Shown piece by piece: positions 28,139-36,641 of a stretch of 37,812 nt of DNA. The stretch is from positions 1 to 37,812 of the IMG/VR virus record IMGVR_UViG_3300025655_000111, one strand, 5' to 3'. How positions within the stretch are numbered: the stretch's first letter is position 1; every line of letters starts with the position of its first letter. The notes under the pieces were generated by a model. It ran no database searches, was not told the DNA's origin, and saw only the letters and a list, made by a program, of their open reading frames with translations. The translations under genes were made by a program, and so were the position numbers. Source of the DNA: a virus.

Positions 28139-29977
28139 TTAAAAAGTATTAATTAATTTAATATATTTTTTTATTTTATCAGGATCATTATGTAAAGGAA
28201 TTAAAGACAAAATTAATGATTTAGTAATTATTTTTATTTTTTCAAAGTCTTCATTTACTTGATTTTTAAAAAAAGATAATAAATTGTCTTTATATGATTT
28301 TTTAATTTTTTTATCCATTAATATTTCATCATATCCTATTAATGATTGATATATTTTAGCATAATCATAAAGAGATAAACCATAACAAGTTTTTTTAGTT
28401 CCTACTATTCCTCTAACATCAACAAATTTTATATCCTCCACAGTAGTTAATAATATATTACTAAAAACACAATCTCCATGAATCATTACACTTTTATAAC
28501 CTTCATTTTCAATATAGGTTAATTGGTCTTTAATTTGTATAATATCATCTTCATTTACACCATATAGTTTATAATCATACATGGCTATTCTTTTAGAAAA
28601 TTTATCACTTAAATTAGGGTAACTATAATATATTTCATTGTTTTCTATATTATTATGTAATAATTTTATTTTATCAAATAAAAGTTGAAGATGATCAGTT
28701 GTGAGAATATTATTTACATACATTGTACTAAAATTAATACCTTCAATTGTTTCAAGTTCTAAACTATTATTAGTATAAGAAATTAATTTAGGAAACAATT
28801 TTTGAATTTCTTCAGTTCCATTATCTTGAACCCACTTATAATATTCTATTTCACCTTGAAGTTTAGGATCTAAAGATTTTTTTATAAATGTATTTCCTAT
28901 TTCAACTTCATTAAAATGTCTAGCAGAAACATCTTCCATATAAAACCCTAATGTTTTATTTAAATCAGTTTTTGGATTTATCATCAAATCATCAACATAA
29001 TAATGAGCATAAGGTTTTCCAAAATATAACTCATCATATGGAATATTATATTTTTCTAATGTTTCAATTGTAATTTTTCCAATATCAGCTATTACTCCTC
29101 CAATATTACCACTATGGGTTCTCATTCTTCTAGCAGTATAAATAATAATAGTATGACCTTTTTCTTTTAATTTTTTTAAATAATTAATAGTGTCAAGTAT
29201 TGGTTCTACTGAAGTATAATCATCTTTAATTTTAGGGTATGTGACTAATGTATTATCTAAATCAAAACAAAATCTCTTCTTTGGAATATCATATGTTTTA
29301 GAAAACTGGATAATTTGTTGGGGGGTTCCAAGTACATGGAAATCTGTGACTTTAATAGGAATAAATTTTTCCCCTTTTTCAATCATTTTTTCTATAACTT
29401 GAGAAGTATATAATTCATGTTCATTTTTAAATCCAATTTCTAATATTTGTTTTTTTAATGTTTGAGAATCTTTAAAAACATAACAACCACTATTAGCATT
29501 ATTTGAAATTTTAATTTTCTCTTTTATATTAATAATTGAGTTATCTTTTATTTGAATATAAGAATAAATAGGGTTTGGATTTTTAGATTCAAAATAAAGA
29601 ACAGAGTTTTCTTCTACTGTTTTAATTTTTTCAAGTATATTTTCTTCATACCAAGTATCCCCATCTAAAACAATAACTTTACCTTCAATTTTAAAACAAT
29701 CTAACCCCATTAATACAGTTTCAGAAGCTCCTCTAGTATTAGGAATAGGAGCTAATTGGATATTAGGATATTTTGAATTTATAATTTCACTAAAATTATA
29801 ATATTCTAGATACTCATTATACGGAATAAAAATTTTATCATCTTTAGTTATTTTTAAAGAGTCTAAAAGCCAAAAAATAATTTCTTTACCTAAAACTTTA
29901 ATTAAAGGTTTAGGCATATGGTATCCATATTCAGAAAATCTTTTTCCTACACCACCTAAAGGAATTAATATATTCAT
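28139..29977 (-). CDS. Three-domain enzyme: nucleotidyltransferase, HAD phosphatase, APH/choline-kinase-like kinase
   Basis: The 612-residue protein has three recognisable parts. Residues 1-225 are a sugar-nucleotidyltransferase fold: IPLGGVGKRF (5-14), PKPLI (22-26) and DGD (105-107, metal). Residues 235-345 are a HAD phosphatase of the capsule-biosynthesis (EcbF/BcbF) type: FDLDNTLVTYP (D238/D240), IIIYTARRM and the DD at 329-330. Residues 360-612 are a kinase of the aminoglycoside/choline kinase type: MIHGDCVFSNILL (H500, D502, N507) and VDVRG (D520). One protein could therefore phosphorylate, dephosphorylate and activate a sugar or alcohol to an NDP form. It overlaps the upstream gene by four bases (ATGA). 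The substrate is unknown; see findings for the heptose idea. Confidence 0.85.
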   Translation of the reverse strand: MNILIPLGGVGKRFSEYGYHMPKPLIKVLGKEIIFWLLDSLKITKDDKIFIPYNEYLEYYNFSEIINSKYPNIQLAPIPNTRGASETVLMGLDCFKIEGKVIVLDGDTWYEENILEKIKTVEENSVLYFESKNPNPIYSYIQIKDNSIINIKEKIKISNNANSGCYVFKDSQTLKKQILEIGFKNEHELYTSQVIEKMIEKGEKFIPIKVTDFHVLGTPQQIIQFSKTYDIPKKRFCFDLDNTLVTYPKIKDDYTSVEPILDTINYLKKLKEKGHTIIIYTARRMRTHSGNIGGVIADIGKITIETLEKYNIPYDELYFGKPYAHYYVDDLMINPKTDLNKTLGFYMEDVSARHFNEVEIGNTFIKKSLDPKLQGEIEYYKWVQDNGTEEIQKLFPKLISYTNNSLELETIEGINFSTMYVNNILTTDHLQLLFDKIKLLHNNIENNEIYYSYPNLSDKFSKRIAMYDYKLYGVNEDDIIQIKDQLTYIENEGYKSVMIHGDCVFSNILLTTVEDIKFVDVRGIVGTKKTCYGLSLYDYAKIYQSLIGYDEILMDKKIKKSYKDNLLSFFKNQVNEDFEKIKIITKSLILSLIPLHNDPDKIKKYIKLINTF

Positions 29978-31056
29978 TTTGCTATAAATCTACAATTAAG
30001 TTTATCATATGTGTCATTATTCACATAAGTAGTTATTGTATGTTCTTTATTATCATACATCATTTTACTCATAAAAACCATATCTTCTTGTCTATCAATA
30101 ATATCGTAACACCAAGCTTTAGGAGATAAGGTTACTTTTTTATAATAACCTTTGTTTGAAACTATTTCAACATCAACAGAATCATAATCCATATTTAAAT
30201 AAAAAAGTACTAATCTGTTTTTATCAGGTTTGTGACCACCATCAACATCAAGTCTAGCTATCTTTGGAATGTCTTTCCATTTATCAGTCCATAAACCTGA
30301 GGATGAAATTCTATCAAATTGGGAATTTGGAAATTGAGTTCGAGTAAAATTATGGTAAAAAGTTCCTTGAATGTTTTCTTTTAAATTATAATTAAACACC
30401 ATAGCAAGAATATATTCACTCCATTTACCAACATATCCTATTTTTTTACATAAAGACCAAAATTCATTATCGTTTTTCACATAATCAAATCCCTGAAGTG
30501 TTTTGTTTGAGTATCCACAAAAATGTAAATCAATTAAAAATTGGTAATTTTGTGCCCATTTACCTTCTTGACGTTTACCATATATTAAAAATTCTTCATT
30601 TTCAAATTTATTAAGGTCATCTAATATGGTTTGAAATTCAACTTCATCAAACAACATATCATACTCAATCCTAAAAACTTTTTCATATCCAAGTTTTTTA
30701 GCTTCTTTAGATGCAAATATAAAACCGTTATAAACATTGGCCACATGGTCTGATACTCCTTCTAGAGGCATCCAATTTTCTAATGTTTTTCCTTCTACCT
30801 CAAAATACACATAAGGCATATCATATTGTTTATTTTCTAATACATCATTAGGAGGATATCCTACTAAAAAACCATCAAGATATTCACAATAATAGTCAAC
30901 ATATTGTTCAATACCCCAAGAATTATTAAATTTATTAATTAATAATATTTTTCTTTGGGGGTCTAATTTTTTAAGTTGGTTAATTAATTCAAGGGTGACT
31001 TCAAATTTATCTTTAGAAGTTAAATAACCATCTATAACATACAATATATTACTCAT
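29974..31056 (-). CDS. Glycosyltransferase-like protein
   Basis: The 360-residue protein begins MSNILYVIDGYLTSKDKFEV, a Rossmann-type strand and helix. It carries KVFRIEYDMLFDE near residues 125-137, where EYD sits like the DxD metal-binding motif of GT-A enzymes. Further segments are FLIYGKRQEGKWAQNYQFLI and SEYILAMVFNYNL. The C-terminal 100 residues are beta-rich (RLVLFYLNMDYDSVDVEIVS) and may be a separate binding domain. I do not recognise an exact family; a GT-A glycosyltransferase is the best reading. It overlaps the downstream trifunctional gene by four bases and follows the FkbM gene by ten, so it belongs to the glycosylation operon. Confidence 0.6.
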   Translation of the reverse strand: MSNILYVIDGYLTSKDKFEVTLELINQLKKLDPQRKILLINKFNNSWGIEQYVDYYCEYLDGFLVGYPPNDVLENKQYDMPYVYFEVEGKTLENWMPLEGVSDHVANVYNGFIFASKEAKKLGYEKVFRIEYDMLFDEVEFQTILDDLNKFENEEFLIYGKRQEGKWAQNYQFLIDLHFCGYSNKTLQGFDYVKNDNEFWSLCKKIGYVGKWSEYILAMVFNYNLKENIQGTFYHNFTRTQFPNSQFDRISSSGLWTDKWKDIPKIARLDVDGGHKPDKNRLVLFYLNMDYDSVDVEIVSNKGYYKKVTLSPKAWCYDIIDRQEDMVFMSKMMYDNKEHTITTYVNNDTYDKLNCRFIAK

Positions 31057-31066
31057 GGTTTTTTAT

Positions 31067-31738
31067 TCAACGATTATCAATATGGATTATAACTTGATTA
31101 TAATATTCTATAAAATGTTCATTCCACAAATCCCATTTAATACCTTGACCATCAACTGAAAATAAATCATGGTTTGGGAATAATTTTAAATATATATCCC
31201 TAAACTCTCTAAATTGTTCTTTTTGTTTTGGAGTTTCTAAATGCCATTCACCTACTATTTTTCTAATATTTTCTTTTATCCACCAAATATTTTCTCTATT
31301 GAATATTTCATACTCACCTCCCTCACAATCTGTTTTTAAAAAATCAATGCTGGAAATGTTATATTCATCAATAAAAGTTTTAAATCTTATACTTTCAACT
31401 GTTTCAATTTTATTAACAGAACCATATACTTCAAATTCATCATACCCATCTATATTAGATATACCTTTAGGTATTATTGTATAATTTAAACCATTAAGAT
31501 TATTTTTTAAAGATGTTAATTCTTCTTTACTAGGTTCAAAACAGTAAACATGTTTTGGGTTTTTTTCTTTAATTACAAAAGGAAAAGGACCATTGCTAGC
31601 TCCAAAGTCAACAACAATATCATTTTCTTCAACTTCAAAAAGTCTAGTGTATAAATTATAGTTTGAAAATTCTTTAATAATTTGTTCTTTGTACCAATCA
31701 TTGGCGGTACCCCAATCAAAAGTTGTAAAATCTATCAT
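31067..31738 (-). CDS. FkbM-family methyltransferase
   Basis: The 223-residue protein shows the SAM-dependent fold of FkbM enzymes. Motif I is IVVDFGASNGPF (41-52), followed by HVYCFEPSKEELTSLKNNL with the acidic residue that binds the ribose. Then come IPKGISNIDGYDEFEV and the diagnostic IDFLKTDCEGGEYEIFN. Such enzymes usually O-methylate sugars or their precursors. It overlaps the start of the gene on its upstream side by four bases and lies inside the six-gene glycosylation island, so it probably caps or modifies the sugar added by the neighbouring transferases. The exact acceptor cannot be told from sequence. Confidence 0.85.
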   Translation of the reverse strand: MIDFTTFDWGTANDWYKEQIIKEFSNYNLYTRLFEVEENDIVVDFGASNGPFPFVIKEKNPKHVYCFEPSKEELTSLKNNLNGLNYTIIPKGISNIDGYDEFEVYGSVNKIETVESIRFKTFIDEYNISSIDFLKTDCEGGEYEIFNRENIWWIKENIRKIVGEWHLETPKQKEQFREFRDIYLKLFPNHDLFSVDGQGIKWDLWNEHFIEYYNQVIIHIDNR

Positions 31739-34017
31739 AATTTTAATTTATTAAATACTTGTAAGGGTGTTATTGATTTTTGACATATATGTTGATATTC
31801 AGTTCCTTTATAGACGGGGCACCAGTCCCAATCACCAGCATCAAAAATATGTACTGGATCATTCCAACATTTTATACATAAATCATTTGTTATTTTAGTT
31901 AAATTAGAAGTAAATTCATGCCCTTCTTTAACAAAACCATTAATCATATAAGTATGATTTCCTAATGCCCAATTGATCCAAGATAATCCTGAACCTAGTC
32001 CTATAAAGGCTTCGGCGTAATGTAAATAAGTAGCTACCTCATCCCATGATTTACCATACAGATTTAAACCATAAGATATTTTATATTCAGTTCCTGTTAT
32101 AACAACTATATCATAACCAATTTGTTTTAACATTTTAGCTAATGATTTCCAATTATTATAAGTCCATTCTTTACATCCTGAAGTTGCTTGTGGTCCAAAA
32201 ACTATATATTTTTTCTTTTTTGGTCTTAATCCTATATTAAAATTAATTCCATAGTTTAATTCTTTAAATTCTAAACCTAAAATATCTGTAGCTGTTTGTT
32301 GTAAAGGAATTAAATTTACTTGGTTAGGATACATTTCAAATTTATTCCATTTACCAGAATCTCCTTTAAACCATCCTATTTGATATTTAACATCACATTT
32401 TGTAGACTGGCCAGGTTCTAAAAATTCAATATCTTTATATGGTTCTAATTCTTTAAACCAATTATTATGGAATGTACTTAAAATAACTTTACAATTATGT
32501 TTTTTAGCAAAATCAACAGCATATGGTGCCCATGCTATTGTATCACCTATTGATTTTGAGTCTAAAGCTATTAATACCCGTTTATTATCTAAAGTAAATT
32601 CATCTATTATATCTCCATTAACTTTAATTTTCCATTTAGTATAATACACTCTAGAACATTTAGTCCACATATTATTTGTAATAGTATCTTTATGAACAAT
32701 ATTATTATTTTCATCTAAAAATTCAATATAATATTCCTGATCATTTTCTCCTGTGATTTCTACTTTAGGACCTTCTAAATAACTAATGTTTATTTTATTA
32801 TTTTGAGGGATATGGGGATGTTTTTTATGAAATTCTAATAATGTGTTATAACCTATTTTTCCTATATTTTCCCAACTAAAATTACGTCTAATTTCTTCTG
32901 ATTCTTTTAATGCTCTTTTTTTACATTCATCATGTTTTATATAAGAATACATCATCATTAATTGTAAATGATTAAAATCAGGTTCATAATAGTTACCTGG
33001 AAGATCACTCATTTTATATCTAGCATATGAGTTTATATCAGCTGGTTTTTCTCCTAAAATATTTACTGGTATTCCTTTATTTTGGGCAAATTCAAGTTGG
33101 CCTGAACAATTGGAGTAAATTGAAGGTGTTCCACAAGCCATTGCTTCAATTAAAGGTAAATTCCAACCTTCAGAACGGGAACAAGATAAAAATACATTAC
33201 ATGATTTTAATATTTTAATATAATCTTCTCTTGAAGGAAAATGAACTATTTTAATACGTGGATCTATTAAATTATAATGAGCTAGTCTTTCTTCTGTTGT
33301 TTCAAACCCATCAATTTCTTTACCAAAAACATTATCTATAGAAACAATTAAATCAACAGGTTCATTATTTGTAAATGTATTTAAAAATGTTTCAATAATT
33401 TCTTTAGTTGATTTTCTATAATCCCATCTACCTGCTAAAAAGAATTTAAATCTACCATCTGATGTTAGTTCATGGGTTGTTTCTTCAGGGTAGAAAATAT
33501 TAGTATCTACACCTTCAGGAACTACTTTAATTTTATCAGAATCATATCCTTGTTTTATTGTTACTTCTTTTTGCCATTTTGACGGAACCCATAATTCATC
33601 AAATTCTTTTAATTTTTCAAAATATTCTTCAGGTTGTAAAGTAGATTCCCAAACATTATAAGCTATTTTAGGACCAACATAACTATCATAAAAATAATGG
33701 TGATTAGTTTCACTTAATACTAAATTAATATCCGGTCTAAAATTTTTAGAGTCTGATGGGTACATTAATATATCAGTTCGATGTGGTTTTTGAGTCCATA
33801 AAGTTTGTTGATACAACATACTTTTATCAATATCAGTTAAATAACTCTCACCATTATGGGGAGTGTCAGACATACCCTCCCAAGAATTTCCTATAGAAAA
33901 ATTTCTAATTTTTAGTTGTAAATATTTATTTAATTCTCTAAAAAAATCTCTTGTATGGTGGTTATAACCTGTATTTCCTATATAAGAACAATGAGCGTAT
34001 ATTTTTAATTTATCCAT
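31735..34017 (-). CDS. Fusion of GT4 glycosyltransferase and autotransporter-heptosyltransferase (BAHT/TibC-like) domain
   Basis: Residues 1-400 are a GT-B enzyme of family GT4: WVPSKWQKE, VVPEGVDTNIFYP, FKFFLAGRWDYRKS and the donor-binding EGWNLPLIEAMACGTP (283-298). Residues about 405-760 are a second complete transferase. It opens with a small beta domain (LEGPKVEITGENDQEYYIEF, then KWKIKV) and continues with KRVLIALDSKSIGDTIAWAP, GCKEWTYNNWKSLAKML and FIGLGSGLSWINWALG. The end has four cysteines as C714-x2-C717-x15-C733-x11-C745 within WDWCPVYKGTEYQHICQKSI. That layout matches the TibC/Aah family, which uses ADP-heptose to glycosylate serines of autotransporters and binds iron with four Cys. 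It is the largest gene of the island. Confidence 0.82.
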   Translation of the reverse strand: MDKLKIYAHCSYIGNTGYNHHTRDFFRELNKYLQLKIRNFSIGNSWEGMSDTPHNGESYLTDIDKSMLYQQTLWTQKPHRTDILMYPSDSKNFRPDINLVLSETNHHYFYDSYVGPKIAYNVWESTLQPEEYFEKLKEFDELWVPSKWQKEVTIKQGYDSDKIKVVPEGVDTNIFYPEETTHELTSDGRFKFFLAGRWDYRKSTKEIIETFLNTFTNNEPVDLIVSIDNVFGKEIDGFETTEERLAHYNLIDPRIKIVHFPSREDYIKILKSCNVFLSCSRSEGWNLPLIEAMACGTPSIYSNCSGQLEFAQNKGIPVNILGEKPADINSYARYKMSDLPGNYYEPDFNHLQLMMMYSYIKHDECKKRALKESEEIRRNFSWENIGKIGYNTLLEFHKKHPHIPQNNKINISYLEGPKVEITGENDQEYYIEFLDENNNIVHKDTITNNMWTKCSRVYYTKWKIKVNGDIIDEFTLDNKRVLIALDSKSIGDTIAWAPYAVDFAKKHNCKVILSTFHNNWFKELEPYKDIEFLEPGQSTKCDVKYQIGWFKGDSGKWNKFEMYPNQVNLIPLQQTATDILGLEFKELNYGINFNIGLRPKKKKYIVFGPQATSGCKEWTYNNWKSLAKMLKQIGYDIVVITGTEYKISYGLNLYGKSWDEVATYLHYAEAFIGLGSGLSWINWALGNHTYMINGFVKEGHEFTSNLTKITNDLCIKCWNDPVHIFDAGDWDWCPVYKGTEYQHICQKSITPLQVFNKLKL

Positions 34018-34558
34018 TTATAAATTTATCAATAAAACTTTCTATATTATTTGACCACATTATCATAGCATTATCTTTAATTTTTTGTTCATCCCAGTTC
34101 CACCAAGAAATTAATAATAATTTTTTAATTTGTTCTTCTGTAAATCTATATTTTACAATCTTGCCTGGGTTTCCTGCTATAATAGCATATGGGGGAACAT
34201 CTTTAGTTACTGTTGATCCAGCTGCTATAATGGAACCATTTGAAATTTTAACACCTGACATTATAGTTGATTTAGCACCAATCCAAACATCATTTTCAAT
34301 TATAATGTTTCCTTTACAAGTTGGATGTCCCATATCCATATGCATTTGAGCAATTTCAGGAGTAACAGGTCCCCATAATTGAGAAGATGTAGTTATCCAA
34401 TCAGATCTATGGTTAGCATGAAGAAAAAAGTTACAATCTCTTCCAATTGAATTATATTTACCTAAAATTATTTTATAATCATCACTCCATGATATAATAT
34501 TAACATTACGATCAAAGTACGTACCTATATCTGATATCCATAAATGTATATTTTCCAT
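34010..34558 (-). CDS. Left-handed beta-helix (hexapeptide) acyltransferase
   Basis: The 182-residue protein has the hexapeptide repeat of CatB/WbbJ-type acetyltransferases: GNIIIENDVWIGAKSTIMSG, VKISNGSIIAAGSTVTKDVP and PYAIIAGNPGKIVKYRF. The loop HANHRSDWITTS carries the likely catalytic His, and the C-terminal helix (EEQIKKLLLISWWNWDEQKI) is typical of the xenobiotic/sugar acetyltransferase subgroup. It should transfer an acyl group, probably acetyl, from CoA to a sugar. Its end overlaps the next gene start by eight bases, so it is co-translated with the GT4-BAHT fusion. The acceptor is presumably an island sugar, which is inference. Confidence 0.85.
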   Translation of the reverse strand: MENIHLWISDIGTYFDRNVNIISWSDDYKIILGKYNSIGRDCNFFLHANHRSDWITTSSQLWGPVTPEIAQMHMDMGHPTCKGNIIIENDVWIGAKSTIMSGVKISNGSIIAAGSTVTKDVPPYAIIAGNPGKIVKYRFTEEQIKKLLLISWWNWDEQKIKDNAMIMWSNNIESFIDKFING

Positions 34559-34564
34559 AATATT

Positions 34565-35353
34565 TTATGTTTTATGAAGTTTAAATTCATCATCATAAGA
34601 AATCCAATAAGTATAATTATTAGATATTAAGGATAAAATAGATCTAAATAAATATTTTTCATTCCAATCAAAAAAGATCCACACATCTTGAGGGGACTCA
34701 GTTAAAGCAAAATCAACAATATATTCATTTCTGACATCATATATATCATATCCTAAATTTACAATTTCATGAGTAAAATCAATTTGAACTTGTTCAATAT
34801 CTTTATAATTATTACTTAAAACATGAGGTAATGAACCTAACTTATTATAAACTTCATTTAATACTTTAGTTGAAGATATTCCGGTGGTGTGTCCTAAATG
34901 TTTTTTGTTATTACACCAACCATTAGCTTCTCTAACAACCATTCCAAAATAACCACAATTTGGAGAAGTTAAAAATTTATTTTTAAGATATATGTCCCAA
35001 TTATCCTCAACAAAAAAATAATCATCTTCATTAAAAATAAAATAATCATATTTACTTCTATGTTTTTCAAATAATTCTGAAAAGGCAGCAAAACTCATTC
35101 CTATATTATTTCTAAAATTTATCTCAATTTCAGTACCGTTAATAAATTTAGGTACTATTTTAAAGATTTCAGAGACATATTCATAATCTTCTTCTCTAAT
35201 ATTAAAAGTAAAAATAACTTTTGATAAAGAATTTTTTATTTTATATAAATATTCTATTTGTTTTTTAAGCAAAAAAAGTTTATCATTAGTATATTCAGGA
35301 AGTTGTTTACGTCTTTCACCTAAATAAAAGTTAATAATATAACAGGTTTTCAT
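34565..35353 (-). CDS. GT-A-like glycosyltransferase
   Basis: The 262-residue protein has a GT-A-type pattern: VIFTFNIREEDYEYVSEIFK, INFRNNIGMSFAAFSELFEK, then YDYFIFNEDDYFFVEDNW with EDD in the metal-site position, and GYFGMVVREANGW. The region HLGHTTGISSTKVLNEVYNK fits an acceptor-side loop. I cannot assign a GT family number. It is the first gene after promoter P5, seven bases before the acyltransferase gene, and therefore the leading gene of the glycosylation operon. A role in adding sugar to a phage protein or to host surface glycan is inference from position. Confidence 0.65.
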   Translation of the reverse strand: MKTCYIINFYLGERRKQLPEYTNDKLFLLKKQIEYLYKIKNSLSKVIFTFNIREEDYEYVSEIFKIVPKFINGTEIEINFRNNIGMSFAAFSELFEKHRSKYDYFIFNEDDYFFVEDNWDIYLKNKFLTSPNCGYFGMVVREANGWCNNKKHLGHTTGISSTKVLNEVYNKLGSLPHVLSNNYKDIEQVQIDFTHEIVNLGYDIYDVRNEYIVDFALTESPQDVWIFFDWNEKYLFRSILSLISNNYTYWISYDDEFKLHKT

Positions 35354-35381
35354 TTTTAAAAATATAGGATTTATAACTATT

Positions 35382-35413
35382 CTAATATAATAAAACTATT
35401 TTAAAAAACCAAA
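35382..35413 (-). promoter_or_regulatory. Bacteroidota-type promoter P5, glycosylation island
   Basis: Minus-strand TTTG (35410-35413, followed by G), a 20-base spacer, then TATATTAG (35382-35389). The spacing is the same as in P1-P4. It begins two bases after the stop of the 65-residue gene, so the island is probably transcribed apart from the fibre genes upstream. Confidence 0.62.
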
Positions 35414-35415
35414 TT

Positions 35416-35613
35416 TTATTGTGGGATTCCTACTTTATCTTGAAAATACTGTTGTAAGAAAGTTTGAGTGTAAAAATAATATCTTGGATTAACTCCACTT
35501 AATCTATATCGAGAACCTACTTCTTTACATTTATTTAAAATAGTTTCCTCTAAAGTAGATGAAGGTGTATAACCTAAAAATTGTCTTGTTGATATAAAAG
35601 TTTCAGTCGGCAT
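35416..35613 (-). CDS. Small hypothetical protein of the fibre region (65 aa)
   Basis: I do not recognise this 65-residue protein. It starts MPTETFISTRQFLGYTPSST and continues LEETILNKCKEVGSRYRL, then PRYYFYTQTFLQQYFQDK. It looks like one helix and a Tyr/Phe-rich amphipathic stretch, without signal peptide or membrane segment. It starts two bases after the stop of the upstream fibre-type gene and ends just before promoter P5, so it is the last gene of the appendage transcript. A small structural or fibre-assembly factor is possible from position. Confidence 0.6.
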   Translation of the reverse strand: MPTETFISTRQFLGYTPSSTLEETILNKCKEVGSRYRLSGVNPRYYFYTQTFLQQYFQDKVGIPQ

Positions 35614-35614
35614 A

Positions 35615-36292
35615 TTAATAAACAGTTACTACTACACTTAATCCAGTTGCTGCTCCAAAATTAGCAACAGCCGCTGCTCCATAAGTTGTCCAGTCAAATA
35701 AATTACTACCTCCTCCAATACCAGCACCCCCAACATAATTTGTTCCATTTATATCTATATCACATGATCCTCCTCCAAATCCTGGATCCATATTAACATC
35801 TATATACCAATAACCTTGAGCTATAATAGGGGTACTATTTTGAGATATATCTGTAGGTCCATAAGAAGTACCTGTTGGTACACCTCCTGAGTTTCCAGCT
35901 AAATAAAGATAAGTTCCTGAATTATCATAAAATGATAAGGTACAGTCTTGTACATCATTATTAAGTGGAGGTGGAGGTGGAGGAGGTGGAGTTAAATTAT
36001 TTATTACAGTTAATTGTACTTGATAAGTACTTTGGTCATAAAAATAAGTTAAATTAGCGAAATCTTCTACTCTAAAAGGTCCTGAGGTACTAACTGAAAG
36101 ACCATATATTCTATTTAATCCTACATTGGCACTTTGGCCCCATCCATTATAAGAGATAGTATTATCTCCATTAGGTCCTTGAAAATAACTATAAGAGGCT
36201 AGATCTTTAAAACTAACATTTGTACCTGTACCTCCATTAGCTTCATTGTAGATATCTCCATTTATTTTAATATTTGAAGAAGGTACAGCCAC
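35615..36292 (-). CDS. Fibre-type structural protein with poly-proline linker
   Basis: The 225-residue protein starts with GTG at 36292 ([20 protein letters not shown]), three bases after the upstream stop; there is no ATG near the N-terminus. The first 100 residues resemble a repeated phage structural module ([20 protein letters not shown] and on). An uninterrupted run of eight prolines (about residue 102-109) joins it to a Gly/Ser/Thr/Asn-rich beta domain ([18 protein letters not shown], then [20 protein letters not shown]). The poly-Pro linker is encoded by a GGT/GGA-type triplet tract that could vary in length by slippage. It is probably a tail appendage or fibre adaptor. Confidence 0.65.
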   Translation of the reverse strand: MAVPSSNIKINGDIYNEANGGTGTNVSFKDLASYSYFQGPNGDNTISYNGWGQSANVGLNRIYGLSVSTSGPFRVEDFANLTYFYDQSTYQVQLTVINNLTPPPPPPPPLNNDVQDCTLSFYDNSGTYLYLAGNSGGVPTGTSYGPTDISQNSTPIIAQGYWYIDVNMDPGFGGGSCDIDINGTNYVGGAGIGGGSNLFDWTTYGAAAVANFGAATGLSVVVTVY

Positions 36293-36294
36293 TG

Positions 36295-36639
36295 TTATGT
36301 AGTTATATTAGTAATAGTAAAAGTAGTTCCAGGTGATAAAGCTTCTAATTGATTTACTACTTCTGATGTTACCCAATATAAATACTTATCTGTTACATTT
36401 GTTCCAAAAGTATCAATAGGAGAAGATCCTGTTATATAAAAACCTATACTAGTTATATGTCTATCAGCTCCACCCATAGTAGGGATAGAACTAGTTACAA
36501 ATGTCATATAATCCTTATACATTCTAGTTTCAACAGGAATTTCATCTCCTGTAGAAGCTAAATAAGGAGTTATTCTAAAATAAGGAGCATCATAACTAGC
36601 GTTATTGTAAGTAAAAGTACCTGTGGCTTGTATTCCCAT
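36295..36639 (-). CDS. Hypothetical fibre-region structural protein (114 aa)
   Basis: The 114-residue protein starts [20 protein letters not shown] and reads as a beta-rich small domain with Thr, Tyr, Ile and Gly ([33 protein letters not shown] and FTITNITT at the end). No signal peptide or membrane segment is seen. It starts two bases after the stop of the S74 fibre and is followed within three bases by the poly-Pro protein, so all three form one transcript. I know similar short beta proteins near phage fibre and neck genes but cannot assign a function. Confidence 0.6.
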   Translation of the reverse strand: MGIQATGTFTYNNASYDAPYFRITPYLASTGDEIPVETRMYKDYMTFVTSSIPTMGGADRHITSIGFYITGSSPIDTFGTNVTDKYLYWVTSEVVNQLEALSPGTTFTITNITT

Positions 36640-36641
36640 AA

